DNA from: Noviherbaspirillum sp.
GTDB lineage: Bacteria > Pseudomonadota > Gammaproteobacteria > Burkholderiales > Burkholderiaceae
Assembly: GCA_028292785.1 (NCBI GenBank)
Contig: JAQGLQ010000504.1
Location: 1-9,941 of the forward strand
Length of the DNA: 9,941 bases
Direction: 5' to 3'
Below, piece after piece: positions 1 to 9,091 of this stretch. The translations under genes and the position numbers were made by a program. The first letter of the stretch is position 1. Each line of letters opens with the position of its first letter. The notes beneath the pieces are model-generated. The model ran no database searches and was not told the origin of the DNA. It saw only the letters and a program-made list of their open reading frames with translations.

Positions 1-2416
<2,416 letters not shown>

Positions 2417-2518
2417 ACAACAAGCCATCATAAAAAGCAGTCGGGGCTTTATGCGCCGGACGGTGGCGGTCGTGAAGACTCGCGCGGCAAATAATTCTGT
2501 TTGATTTGGGAGATTTGA
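2417..2518 (+). other. kdsA-eno intergenic spacer
   Basis: A 102-base gap. It can form only weak pairings: AAAGC (2434-2438) with GCTTT (2446-2450), or AAGCC (2422-2426) with GGCTT (2445-2449). Neither is followed by a T-run, so I do not call a terminator. I found no convincing sigma-70 promoter either. A 17-codon open frame starts at ATG 2451 and stops at TGA 2502-2504, but it has no ribosome binding site. Transcription of eno by read-through from pyrG-kdsA is plausible. Confidence 0.5.
2508..2513 (+). promoter_or_regulatory. eno ribosome binding site
   Basis: GGGAGA lies five bases upstream of the ATG at 2519. It supports that start, which also gives the standard enolase N-terminus [20 protein letters not shown]. 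Confidence 0.7.
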
Positions 2519-3802
<1,284 letters not shown>

Positions 3803-3864
3803 TCTTCACAGTCCGGCGGCGACGCAGCATGCTCGCAGCCGGACACGCGGTGCAAAGCGAACCC

Positions 3865-4200
3865 ATGCGTTTGATTACCATCAGCCTTGCAGTTCTACTG
3901 CTCTTGATCCAGTACCCGTTGTGGCTAGGCAAAGGTGGGTGGCTGAAGGTATGGGATCTCGATAATCAGGTTACCGCAGCTCATAAGAAAAACGACGAGC
4001 TGAAGGCACGCAACGAAAAGCTCAATTCCGAAGTACGCGATCTCAGGGAAGGTACTGGCGCGGTGGAAGAACGCGCTCGCTACGAGCTCGGAATGATCAA
4101 GGATGGCGAGCTGTTCGTCCAGATACTGGAGCCGAGCGCCAAACCGGTTCCAACCCAGGCCAACCCCGCGCCGCCGGCACCGCCAACGAGGAAACAGTAA
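3865..4200 (+). CDS. ftsB: Cell division protein FtsB
   Basis: Small bitopic inner-membrane protein that forms the FtsQLB complex and signals the septal peptidoglycan synthase FtsWI. With the ATG at 3865 it has 111 residues: a short cytoplasmic N-terminus, one transmembrane segment (about 3-21, rich in Leu/Ile/Val), the juxtamembrane GKGGWLKVW, a charged coiled coil (about 31-70), and the conserved [20 protein letters not shown] block. The tail (about 90-111) is Pro/Ala-rich and probably disordered. The ribosome binding site is weak (AAAGCGA). ATG 3829 and GTG 3850 are in frame upstream, but 3865 puts the membrane segment at the very N-terminus as in other FtsB proteins. The frame runs open back into eno, which has no meaning. 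The gap from eno is 62 bases, with no visible terminator. Confidence 0.93.
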   Translation: MRLITISLAVLLLLIQYPLWLGKGGWLKVWDLDNQVTAAHKKNDELKARNEKLNSEVRDLREGTGAVEERARYELGMIKDGELFVQILEPSAKPVPTQANPAPPAPPTRKQ

Positions 4201-4223
4201 TCCCGTCGAACATCGCGATGCTC
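4201..4223. other. Convergent ftsB/hslO junction
   Basis: Only 23 bases separate the stop codons of ftsB and hslO. The junction holds a perfect 10-base palindrome, CATCGCGATG (4211-4220), but without a usable loop or T-run, so I see no standard intrinsic terminator. Transcripts from the two strands probably overlap here. Confidence 0.5.
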
Positions 4224-5150
4224 TCAGTGTCGCGCCTTGCCAGGGGGCTGCAAGCCTCCCGTCGCGGTATCCGTTGCAAACAGCTGCGCGCAGTCGACGC
4301 TGTCGAATTCGTAATGCTGCCCGCAAAAATCGCAGTTGATCCCCAGCTTGCCCAGATCCGCGAGCGCCGCGTCGATTTCCTGGCGCCCAAGCATCTTGAG
4401 CATGTTCGCCACTTTCTCGCGCGAGCAGTTGCAATGAAATTTCGGATGCAGCGGATCGAATACCCGGACTGTTTCTTCCCAAAACAGGCGATGCATCAGC
4501 GTATCGATATCGGTGTGGAGCAGTTCGGCATCCTGCACAGTGGACGCCAGCGCGACCGTACGGTTCCAGGTTTCGAGATCATCCGCGACGGGACCTTCGG
4601 TACCGCCTTCTTTGGGCAATTTTTGCAGCAGCAGTCCACGCGCCACGTTGTCGTCGGCGGCCAGCCAGAGCTTGGTGTCCAACTGCTCGGAACGCAGCAT
4701 GTAGTTTTCGATAATCTCTGCGACAGATTCGCCATCGAGAGGCACGATGCCCTGGTATGGCTGCTGGCCGGGCATCTTGTCGTTCGGATCGAGCGTGATG
4801 ACAAAGCGCCCGTGTCCATTGGCATTGACGAGTCGTCTGACGCTCAGCGAGTCATCAATGGTCGCTTCAGCCGCAAGCTTGGCGGTGGCGCGCAGGCGCA
4901 GATCTGCATCGCACTCCACCACCAACAGCTTGATCGGGCCGTCGCCGTGAATCTGCATCACGAGAGAGCCGTTGAATTTCAGGTTCGCGGACAGCAGCGC
5001 CGCCGCTGCCACCATCTGGCCCAGCATCTTTTTCGCGGCGGCCGGATATTCGTGACGGGCAAGCACTTGTCGCCAGGTTTCTGAAATGTCGACCAGTTCG
5101 CCGCGCACGGCAGCATTTTCAAACAGGAATTTCTGCAGCGTATCCATCAT
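4224..5150 (-). CDS. hslO: Hsp33 redox-regulated molecular chaperone
   Basis: Cytoplasmic holdase chaperone that is switched on by oxidative unfolding when it loses zinc and forms disulfides. The protein has 308 residues (307 from the second Met), near the family length. The N-terminal substrate-binding core is recognisable (VRGELVDISETWRQVL, LLSANLKFNGSLVMQI, GRFVITLDPNDKMPGQQPYQGIVPL). The C-terminal zinc switch is complete: Cys240-x-Cys242 (FHCNCS) and Cys273-x-x-Cys276 (CDFC). The start could be 5150 or 5147, as two Met codons are adjacent. The first overlaps the stop of the upstream carbonic-anhydrase-like gene as ATGA, suggesting coupled translation. It is transcribed second in a two-gene unit and is convergent with ftsB. 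Confidence 0.97.
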   Translation of the reverse strand: MMDTLQKFLFENAAVRGELVDISETWRQVLARHEYPAAAKKMLGQMVAAAALLSANLKFNGSLVMQIHGDGPIKLLVVECDADLRLRATAKLAAEATIDDSLSVRRLVNANGHGRFVITLDPNDKMPGQQPYQGIVPLDGESVAEIIENYMLRSEQLDTKLWLAADDNVARGLLLQKLPKEGGTEGPVADDLETWNRTVALASTVQDAELLHTDIDTLMHRLFWEETVRVFDPLHPKFHCNCSREKVANMLKMLGRQEIDAALADLGKLGINCDFCGQHYEFDSVDCAQLFATDTATGGLQPPGKARH

Positions 5151-5671
5151 CCAATCCGCTTGAGGTTGTATTTGTACGATTGTGCCCGCTCGACATAGTT
5201 TTCGGTGTTCCTGCGTATGCGGGCAATATCGTCTTCATTCAAGGGGCGCGCGACTCTCGCGGGCACGCCGACAATCAATGAATTGTCGGGAAATTCCTTG
5301 CCTTCCGTAACGAGCGCGCCGGCACCGACAAGGCAGTTCCTGCCGATTTTTGCGCCATTCAGAACGATTGCTTGTATGCCGATGAGGGAGTCTTCACCTA
5401 TCGTGCAGCCGTGAAGCATGGCCTGATGCCCGATGGTGACGTTCTTGCCTACATTGAGCGCAAAGCCTGGGTCGGTATGGAGAACACAGCCTTCCTGCAC
5501 ATTGCTGTTTTCGCCGATGGTAATGAGCTCATTGTCGCCGCGAATCGTTACATCGAACCAGATGCTTGCCTTTGCTTCGATCCGCACTTTGCCAATGACA
5601 TTGGCGCTCTCGGCGATATATGCGGAAGGGTCGATCTCGGGAGAGAGTTCTTCCAATTGGTAGATGGCCAT
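5147..5671 (-). CDS. Gamma-carbonic-anhydrase-like hexapeptide-repeat protein
   Basis: A 174-residue left-handed beta-helix protein of the gamma-carbonic anhydrase / YrdA / PaaY-type group. Hexapeptide repeats run through residues about 12-140 (INVIGKV-like turns: NVIGKVRIEA, ITIGENSNVQEG, LNVGKNVTIGH, CTIGEDSLIGI, AKIGRNCLVGAG), followed by a C-terminal helix (about 145-170). The three zinc-type His ligands are present: His65 (VLHTD), His82 and His87 (GHQAMLHG). The conserved Arg44, Asp46 (TIRGDNE) and Gln59 are also visible. Many members bind metal, but carbonic anhydrase activity has been shown for few, so hydration of CO2 is an inference. It is the first gene of the unit with hslO. Its ATG (5669-5671) lies head to head with the DUF455 gene; only a weak GGAAA precedes it. 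The N-terminus MAIYQLEELSPEI is normal for the family. Confidence 0.92.
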   Translation of the reverse strand: MAIYQLEELSPEIDPSAYIAESANVIGKVRIEAKASIWFDVTIRGDNELITIGENSNVQEGCVLHTDPGFALNVGKNVTIGHQAMLHGCTIGEDSLIGIQAIVLNGAKIGRNCLVGAGALVTEGKEFPDNSLIVGVPARVARPLNEDDIARIRRNTENYVERAQSYKYNLKRIG

Positions 5672-5686
5672 GGATTTCCGTAGAAT
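5657..5686 (+). promoter_or_regulatory. Possible sigma-70 promoter for the DUF455 gene
   Basis: TTGGTA (5657-5662) and TAGAAT (5681-5686), separated by 18 bases, match the -35 and -10 consensus at 4/6 and 5/6. Transcription would begin near 5693 and give a leader of about 28 bases before ATG 5721. The stretch 5672-5720 is more AT-rich than the flanking genes, as expected of a small divergent promoter region. On the other strand, TAAAAT (5709-5704) could be a -10 for the carbonic-anhydrase-like gene, but I found no matching -35. Read by eye; weak evidence. Confidence 0.3.
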
Positions 5687-5720
5687 TGAAAGACTAATCC
5701 GCTATTTTACCGCCGCACGC

Positions 5721-6572
5721 ATGAATCCATCCCACCATGGTCGTTTCGTTTCCCGCTCGCCGGAACTGCGCCGCGCTGCGCTCGAATGCCTGGCCGAAAC
5801 CGATGCGGAAACGAAAGCGAATGCGGTTATAGAGTTGTCCCACGCATGGGAAGCGGGGCGGATTCAGCTCTCGGCGGAAGCTTCCCTGATCGCGGATGTG
5901 ACTATTCCTGGCCGACCGCCGCGGCCCGAGCTGGTACCGCCGTTATCCGTCAAGCATCGTTCGATGCGTACAGTCGAAGGGCGCGCCGCGCTGGTTCATG
6001 CGTTGGCGCATATTGAATTCAATGCGATCAATCTGGGGCTCGATGCAATCTGGCGTTATGCGGAAATGCCGCGTGCATATTACAGCGATTGGCTGAAAGT
6101 GGCGGTGGAAGAAGCACATCACTTTTCCTTGCTGGCGGCACATCTTGTGTCGCTCGGGTTTCGCTATGGCGATTTTCCGGCGCATAACAGCCTGTGGGAC
6201 ATGGCGCAGAAAACCCGGGGTGACATCCTCGCGCGCATCGCGCTCGTCCCTCGCACGCTTGAGGCGCGCGGTCTGGACGCGTCGCCGCAGGTTCGCGCCA
6301 AGCTTGCGCAAGCCGGCGATGCCGAAGCGGCGGCGATCCTTGACATCATTCTGCGCGATGAAATCGGCCATGTCGCGATCGGCAATCGCTGGTATCGGTG
6401 GCTATGCGAACAGCGAGGTCTGGAGCCGATGACGACTTATGCTTCTCTTTCCCTCCTGTACAATGCTCCGGCATTGCGCGGCCCGTTCAACTTCGATGCC
6501 AGGCGCGCAGCCGGCTTCACCGAGAGCGAACTCGTAATACTGCAAGCGCAGACCGTCTCCCCATCGGCATAA
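5721..6572 (+). CDS. DUF455 ferritin-like domain protein
   Basis: Uncharacterised protein of the DUF455 (COG2833) ferritin-like family; no reaction is established to my knowledge. From ATG 5721 it has 283 residues. It has the mark of a four-helix di-metal protein: Glu99 (AHIEFNAINLGLD), the pair Glu130/Glu131 with His133/His134 (VEEAHHFSLL), Glu181 (RTLEARGLD) and Glu214-x-x-His217 (LRDEIGHVAIG). These are the two ExxH helices and extra Glu residues expected for an iron or manganese centre. No signal peptide or membrane helix is seen, so it is probably cytoplasmic. In-frame ATGs at 5664 and 5670 would add up to 19 residues, but they overlap the start of the divergent gene and have no ribosome binding site. 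ATG 5721 also lacks one, so the start is uncertain. An oxidoreductase role is inference only. Confidence 0.85.
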   Translation: MNPSHHGRFVSRSPELRRAALECLAETDAETKANAVIELSHAWEAGRIQLSAEASLIADVTIPGRPPRPELVPPLSVKHRSMRTVEGRAALVHALAHIEFNAINLGLDAIWRYAEMPRAYYSDWLKVAVEEAHHFSLLAAHLVSLGFRYGDFPAHNSLWDMAQKTRGDILARIALVPRTLEARGLDASPQVRAKLAQAGDAEAAAILDIILRDEIGHVAIGNRWYRWLCEQRGLEPMTTYASLSLLYNAPALRGPFNFDARRAAGFTESELVILQAQTVSPSA

Positions 6573-6588
6573 CCGGCCGTGGCTGGAA

Positions 6589-6649
6589 CGATATCCGTTG
6601 CCGATCCGGAAACTAAATGCCGCATTCGGCAGTCTCTATCACTATCGGG
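6589..6649 (+). repeat. Box cluster, copy 1, upstream of the lipoprotein gene
   Basis: CGATATCC (6589-6596), five bases, CGATCCGG (6602-6609), then CGGCAG (6627-6632) and TATCGGG (6643-6649). The same four boxes in the same order recur at 6984-7021. A small hairpin TGCCG-CATT-CGGCA (6618-6631) overlaps the third box. The remainder of the 123-base gap between the DUF455 gene and the lipoprotein gene shows no convincing sigma-70 promoter. Function unknown; either a shared regulatory site or a decayed duplication. Confidence 0.4.
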
Positions 6650-6682
6650 AAAACACATGGTTAATCAACTTTGCGACTGTAG

Positions 6683-6687
6683 AAGGA
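6683..6687 (+). promoter_or_regulatory. Ribosome binding site of the lipoprotein gene
   Basis: AAGGA within a purine run (6681-6693) lies eight bases upstream of ATG 6696. It decides this start over the in-frame ATGs at 6657 and 6579, which would put extra residues before the lipoprotein signal. Confidence 0.65.
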
Positions 6688-6695
6688 AAGAGATA

Positions 6696-6947
6696 ATGAG
6701 CCGAGCAAAACCGTTAACGATGTTGGTGTCAGCTCTTGCCCTGGCTGTTTGCATCACCGCCTGCCAGAAGAGGGAAGCGACTGCGGAACAGAAGGGGCCG
6801 GCGGAAACTGCGGGCAAGCATATCGATCAGGCCGCGGTGAAGGCGGGGGAACAACTCAACAAGGTCGCGGAAGAAGCGGGCAAGGGTCTTGCCAAAGCGG
6901 GTGAGAAACTCCAGAACGCGGCCCAGGATGCACAGAAAAAAGAATAA
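6696..6947 (+). CDS. Small putative lipoprotein with 11-residue repeats
   Basis: An 83-residue protein of unrecognised family. A lipoprotein signal peptide is clear: MSRAKPLTM, then a hydrophobic stretch (about 8-21) and the lipobox ITAC with the modified Cys at position 23. Gln follows the Cys, so by the E. coli +2 rule it would go to the outer membrane. The mature part is almost only Ala, Gly, Lys, Glu, Gln and Asp and can be laid out in 11-residue units: AGKHIDQAAVK (39-49), AGEQLNKVAEE (50-60), AGKGLAKAGEK (61-71), LQNAAQDAQKK (72-82). This is the period of an amphipathic helix as in apolipoprotein- or LEA-like proteins. A periplasmic helical lipoprotein with an envelope or stress role is possible, but this is inference. 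It is flanked on both sides by shared sequence boxes. Low-complexity composition makes homology calls unreliable. Confidence 0.8.
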   Translation: MSRAKPLTMLVSALALAVCITACQKREATAEQKGPAETAGKHIDQAAVKAGEQLNKVAEEAGKGLAKAGEKLQNAAQDAQKKE

Positions 6948-6983
6948 TCGCTAGCATCCGCCGATAGCGCCGCGTCAGTAACA

Positions 6984-7021
6984 CGATATCCATCTTCGAT
7001 CCGGCAGCATCCCTTATCGGG
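6984..7021 (+). repeat. Box cluster, copy 2, downstream of the lipoprotein gene
   Basis: CGATATCC (6984-6991), five bases, CGATCCGG (6997-7004), with CGGCAG (7002-7007) overlapping it and TATCGGG (7015-7021) seven bases later. It repeats the boxes at 6589-6649, 395 bases upstream, with the same five-base gap between the first two boxes but a shorter distance to the last two. It lies 116 bases or more before the alpha/beta hydrolase start at 7137. Confidence 0.4.
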
Positions 7022-7082
7022 CATGAGGGGGAGTGTCGCCAAGCCCCGATAAATTGCCGTAAGACCTTTTTTGCCTTAGGGC
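7014..7082 (+). repeat. Two inverted repeats upstream of the alpha/beta hydrolase gene
   Basis: TTATCGGG (7014-7021) pairs perfectly with CCCGATAA (7045-7052) across a 23-base loop. Directly after it, GCCGTAAG (7056-7063) pairs with CTTAGGGC (7075-7082) at seven of eight positions across an 11-base loop that contains TTTTTT (7067-7072). In RNA these would be two adjacent hairpins in the 189-base gap between the lipoprotein and hydrolase genes. Neither is a standard terminator, since there is no T-run directly after a GC-rich stem. The first could equally be a protein-binding site in DNA. Confidence 0.4.
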
Positions 7083-7136
7083 AGGTACGGTATGCTGCGC
7101 CAGCAGATGCCCCCTCGGTTCTCCCGGAATCCAGCA

Positions 7137-8012
7137 ATGAAATTTTCCCGTTCGGAATTCGTCCCTGTCCGCAAGCTTCGATACCACGTTCGCCATTGGG
7201 GAAACGAACAGGCGCCGAAGCTCTTCATGCTCCATGGATGGATGGACGTATCCGCCTCTTTCCAGTTCGTCGTCGATTGCCTGCGGCATGACTGGCATGT
7301 CATTGCACCGGACTGGAGAGGCTTTGGCCTGACCGAACGCAGCAGTGCGGATTGCTACTGGTTTCCCGATTATCTCGGCGACCTCGATGCACTGCTTCGC
7401 CACTATTCGGCAGAGGAGCCGGTGAACTTGCTCGGTCATAGCATGGGCGGCAATGTCGCCTGCATTTACGCGGGCGTACGACCGACCCGTATCAAAAAAC
7501 TGATCAATCTGGAAGGCTTCGGATTGCCGGCGGCCGCATTCGAACAGGCGCCAGGACGTTATGCCAAGTGGCTTGATGAGTTGCAGAAGCCCCCGGGTCT
7601 GCGTACTTATCCGAATCGAGAGGAAGTCGCTGCGCGCCTGCAGAAAAACAATCCGCGCCTTACGGATGAGCGTGCAGCTTTTCTTGCCGGCCATTGGGCT
7701 GCGCCGAACGAGCAGGGCGAATGGATCATCCTGGGCGATCCGGCGCACAGGATGATCAATCCCATGCTTTACCGGGTCGATGAGATCCTGGCATGCTGGC
7801 GCCGGATCAGTGCCCCGGTACTCTGGGTGGAAGCGCAGGATACCGAGGCATGGCGATGGATGGGCACGAAGGAAAAGGCCCGTCCCGAAATCGATCGTCG
7901 GATCGCATCTATCCCCGAGGTTCGGACCGCAAGCATCGCGAAGGCCGGGCATATGCTGCATCATGATCAGCCGGAAATGCTCGCGCGCCTGGTCGAAGAT
8001 TTCCTTGCCTGA
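7137..8012 (+). CDS. Alpha/beta hydrolase
   Basis: A 291-residue serine hydrolase of the alpha/beta fold; substrate unknown. It shows the oxyanion-side motif LHGWMD (32-37), VIAPDWRGFGLTE (55-67), the nucleophile elbow GHSMGG with Ser102 (100-105), a cap region of about 130-220 and a C-terminal GHMLHHDQPE block whose His272 is the likely catalytic base. The acid is probably Asp235 or Glu232 (VEAQD). The nucleophile is Ser, so it is an esterase- or epoxide/ester-hydrolase-like enzyme and not a haloalkane dehalogenase, which uses Asp. No signal peptide is seen. The start at 7137 gives MKFSRSEFVPVRKLRYHVRHWG; an ATG at 7092 would add 15 residues of unlikely sequence (MLRQQMPPRF). The ribosome binding site is weak. 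The neighbouring PHP gene runs the same way, 108 bases on. The family is sure, the role unknown. Confidence 0.9.
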   Translation: MKFSRSEFVPVRKLRYHVRHWGNEQAPKLFMLHGWMDVSASFQFVVDCLRHDWHVIAPDWRGFGLTERSSADCYWFPDYLGDLDALLRHYSAEEPVNLLGHSMGGNVACIYAGVRPTRIKKLINLEGFGLPAAAFEQAPGRYAKWLDELQKPPGLRTYPNREEVAARLQKNNPRLTDERAAFLAGHWAAPNEQGEWIILGDPAHRMINPMLYRVDEILACWRRISAPVLWVEAQDTEAWRWMGTKEKARPEIDRRIASIPEVRTASIAKAGHMLHHDQPEMLARLVEDFLA

Positions 8013-8076
8013 ACCATGCCTTGTGTCAGGAAGAAATCGAACACTGCATCGCCCGGTAATGCTGCGTCAGTCAGCG

Positions 8077-8082
8077 TACAAT
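8077..8082 (+). promoter_or_regulatory. Possible -10 element for the PHP gene
   Basis: TACAAT matches the sigma-70 -10 consensus at five of six positions and lies 38 bases before ATG 8121, a normal leader length. No good -35 is seen 16-18 bases upstream (CGGTAA at best) and there is no extended -10, so support is weak. Confidence 0.3.
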
Positions 8083-8120
8083 AAAGACTTCTTGTGTCGC
8101 TGCTTATTCATCGGACCAGC

Positions 8121-8957
8121 ATGCTTAACGTCGATCTGCATTGCCATTCCAACGTCTCCGACGGCATGTTGCCGCCGGCGGCCGTCGCCGCTCGCGCAAA
8201 GGCGAACGGGGTGGAGGTATGGGCATTGACGGATCATGACGAACTCGATGGCATCGCGGAAGCGCGCGAGGCTGCGGCGGAGCTGGGTTTGCGCTTCGTC
8301 ACCGGTGTCGAAATCTCGATTACCTGGGCAGGCGAAACGGTGCATATCGTCGGCCTGAATTTCGACGAAAAAAATGAAGACCTTGAAAGAGGCCTGAAAC
8401 ACACGCGCTCGGGCCGCGAACGCCGGGCGCATGAAATCGCCGCTCAACTGGCGGCAGCAGGTATACCTGCCGCCTTCGAAGGCGCGCTGAAGTTCGTCGG
8501 CAATCCCGATCTGATATCGCGCACGCATTTCGCCCGTTACATCATCGAACTCGGCGTCGAACGCGACATCAATGGCGTGTTTCGCAACTATCTGGTCGAA
8601 GGCAAGCCTGGATACATCGCCCATCGCTGGGCCACTCTCAAGGAAGCGGTAACGTGGATACGCGGGGCTGGCGGCATCGCTGTAGTGGCACACCCGGGGC
8701 GCTACAAATTCGGGGATGTCGCACAGGATGCCTTGCTGAATGAATTCAAACGATACGGCGGCACCGCAGTGGAAGTCGTCACCGGAAGCCATACGGTCGA
8801 CGAGTACGACGAATACGCCAAAGTCGCGAAATCTTACGGATTGCTGGCGTCGCGCGGTTCGGATTTCCATGCTCCGGAGGAATCCGTCGTCGATCTTGGC
8901 GCTCTTCCTCCCTTGCCTGCGGGCCTCGTGCCTGTGTGGCACGACTGGCGCTTTTAA
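8121..8957 (+). CDS. PHP-domain 3',5'-nucleoside bisphosphate phosphatase (YciV/RNase AM family)
   Basis: A 278-residue metal-dependent phosphoesterase. Known members remove the 3'-phosphate of 3',5'-bisphosphorylated nucleosides such as pAp and act as a 5'-3' exoribonuclease on short RNAs (E. coli YciV/TrpH, now Rnm; a Chromobacterium homologue is also characterised). All PHP motifs are present: VDLHCHSNVSDG (His7, His9, Asp14), LTDHDELDG (Asp38, His39), GVEIS (Glu64), VHIVGLNFD (His75), SRTHFAR (His136), VVAHPGRY (His191) and RGSDFHAPEE (Asp248, His250), which together build a trinuclear metal site. An inserted helical domain lies at about 85-160. The start at 8121 gives the normal MLNVDLHCHS; a GTG at 8094 in frame would add nine residues. 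The gene has only a weak GGA before it. Exact substrate preference is inferred from the family. Confidence 0.92.
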   Translation: MLNVDLHCHSNVSDGMLPPAAVAARAKANGVEVWALTDHDELDGIAEAREAAAELGLRFVTGVEISITWAGETVHIVGLNFDEKNEDLERGLKHTRSGRERRAHEIAAQLAAAGIPAAFEGALKFVGNPDLISRTHFARYIIELGVERDINGVFRNYLVEGKPGYIAHRWATLKEAVTWIRGAGGIAVVAHPGRYKFGDVAQDALLNEFKRYGGTAVEVVTGSHTVDEYDEYAKVAKSYGLLASRGSDFHAPEESVVDLGALPPLPAGLVPVWHDWRF

Positions 8958-9018
8958 TCGCGCTCCTGTCCGCAAGCGACGCTTCGTTGTCATACAGGCA
9001 CGAAGGCTCGAGGCGACC
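8958..9018. other. Gap after the PHP gene
   Basis: The stretch between the PHP stop and the proposed htpX promoter holds only a weak inverted repeat, CCTGT (8965-8969) with ACAGG (8994-8998), and a four-base stem AAGC/GCTT inside it. There is no T-run after it. I see no convincing terminator and no gene. Confidence 0.4.
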
Positions 9019-9048
9019 CTTGAATTTGCAACTCCATAACCCCACTTA
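9019..9048 (+). promoter_or_regulatory. Candidate sigma-32 (heat-shock) promoter of htpX
   Basis: CTTGAAT (9019-9025), 14 bases, then CCCCACTTA (9040-9048). This fits the RpoH consensus CTTGAAA - 13 to 15 bases - CCCCATNTA at all but one base in each box. Transcription would start near 9055, giving a leader of about 37 bases. HtpX is a known heat-shock and envelope-stress gene in proteobacteria, so the site makes biological sense. It has not been tested here. Confidence 0.65.
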
Positions 9049-9079
9049 GACCACGTTTCGGAACGCGGCAGCAACAATC

Positions 9080-9085
9080 GGAGGA
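9080..9085 (+). promoter_or_regulatory. htpX ribosome binding site
   Basis: GGAGGA, a strong Shine-Dalgarno sequence, lies six bases upstream of ATG 9092 and fixes the htpX start. Confidence 0.8.
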
Positions 9086-9091
9086 ATCAGA

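Noticed and set aside
2422..2450. A candidate terminator after kdsA
   Set aside because: The stems are only five base pairs long, AT-rich or with a large loop, and no T-run follows.
2451..2504. A possible 17-residue leader peptide before eno
   Set aside because: It has no ribosome binding site, no regulatory codon run and no attenuator-like hairpins; frames this short are expected by chance.
4218..5084. A 288-codon plus-strand open frame opposite hslO
   Set aside because: It is the antisense shadow of Hsp33, whose zinc motifs and full length are clear on the other strand.
7071..7096. TTGCCT and TATGCT as a promoter for the alpha/beta hydrolase
   Set aside because: The spacing is only 14 bases and the -10 matches at just four of six positions.
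7014..7964. A 316-codon minus-strand frame opposite the alpha/beta hydrolase
   Set aside because: It is a shadow frame: no ribosome binding site, no known motif, and the plus-strand hydrolase has all its family motifs.
8067..9077. A 336-codon minus-strand frame opposite the PHP gene and the htpX promoter
   Set aside because: It is the reverse reading of a gene with complete PHP metal motifs, and its translation is of shadow type.
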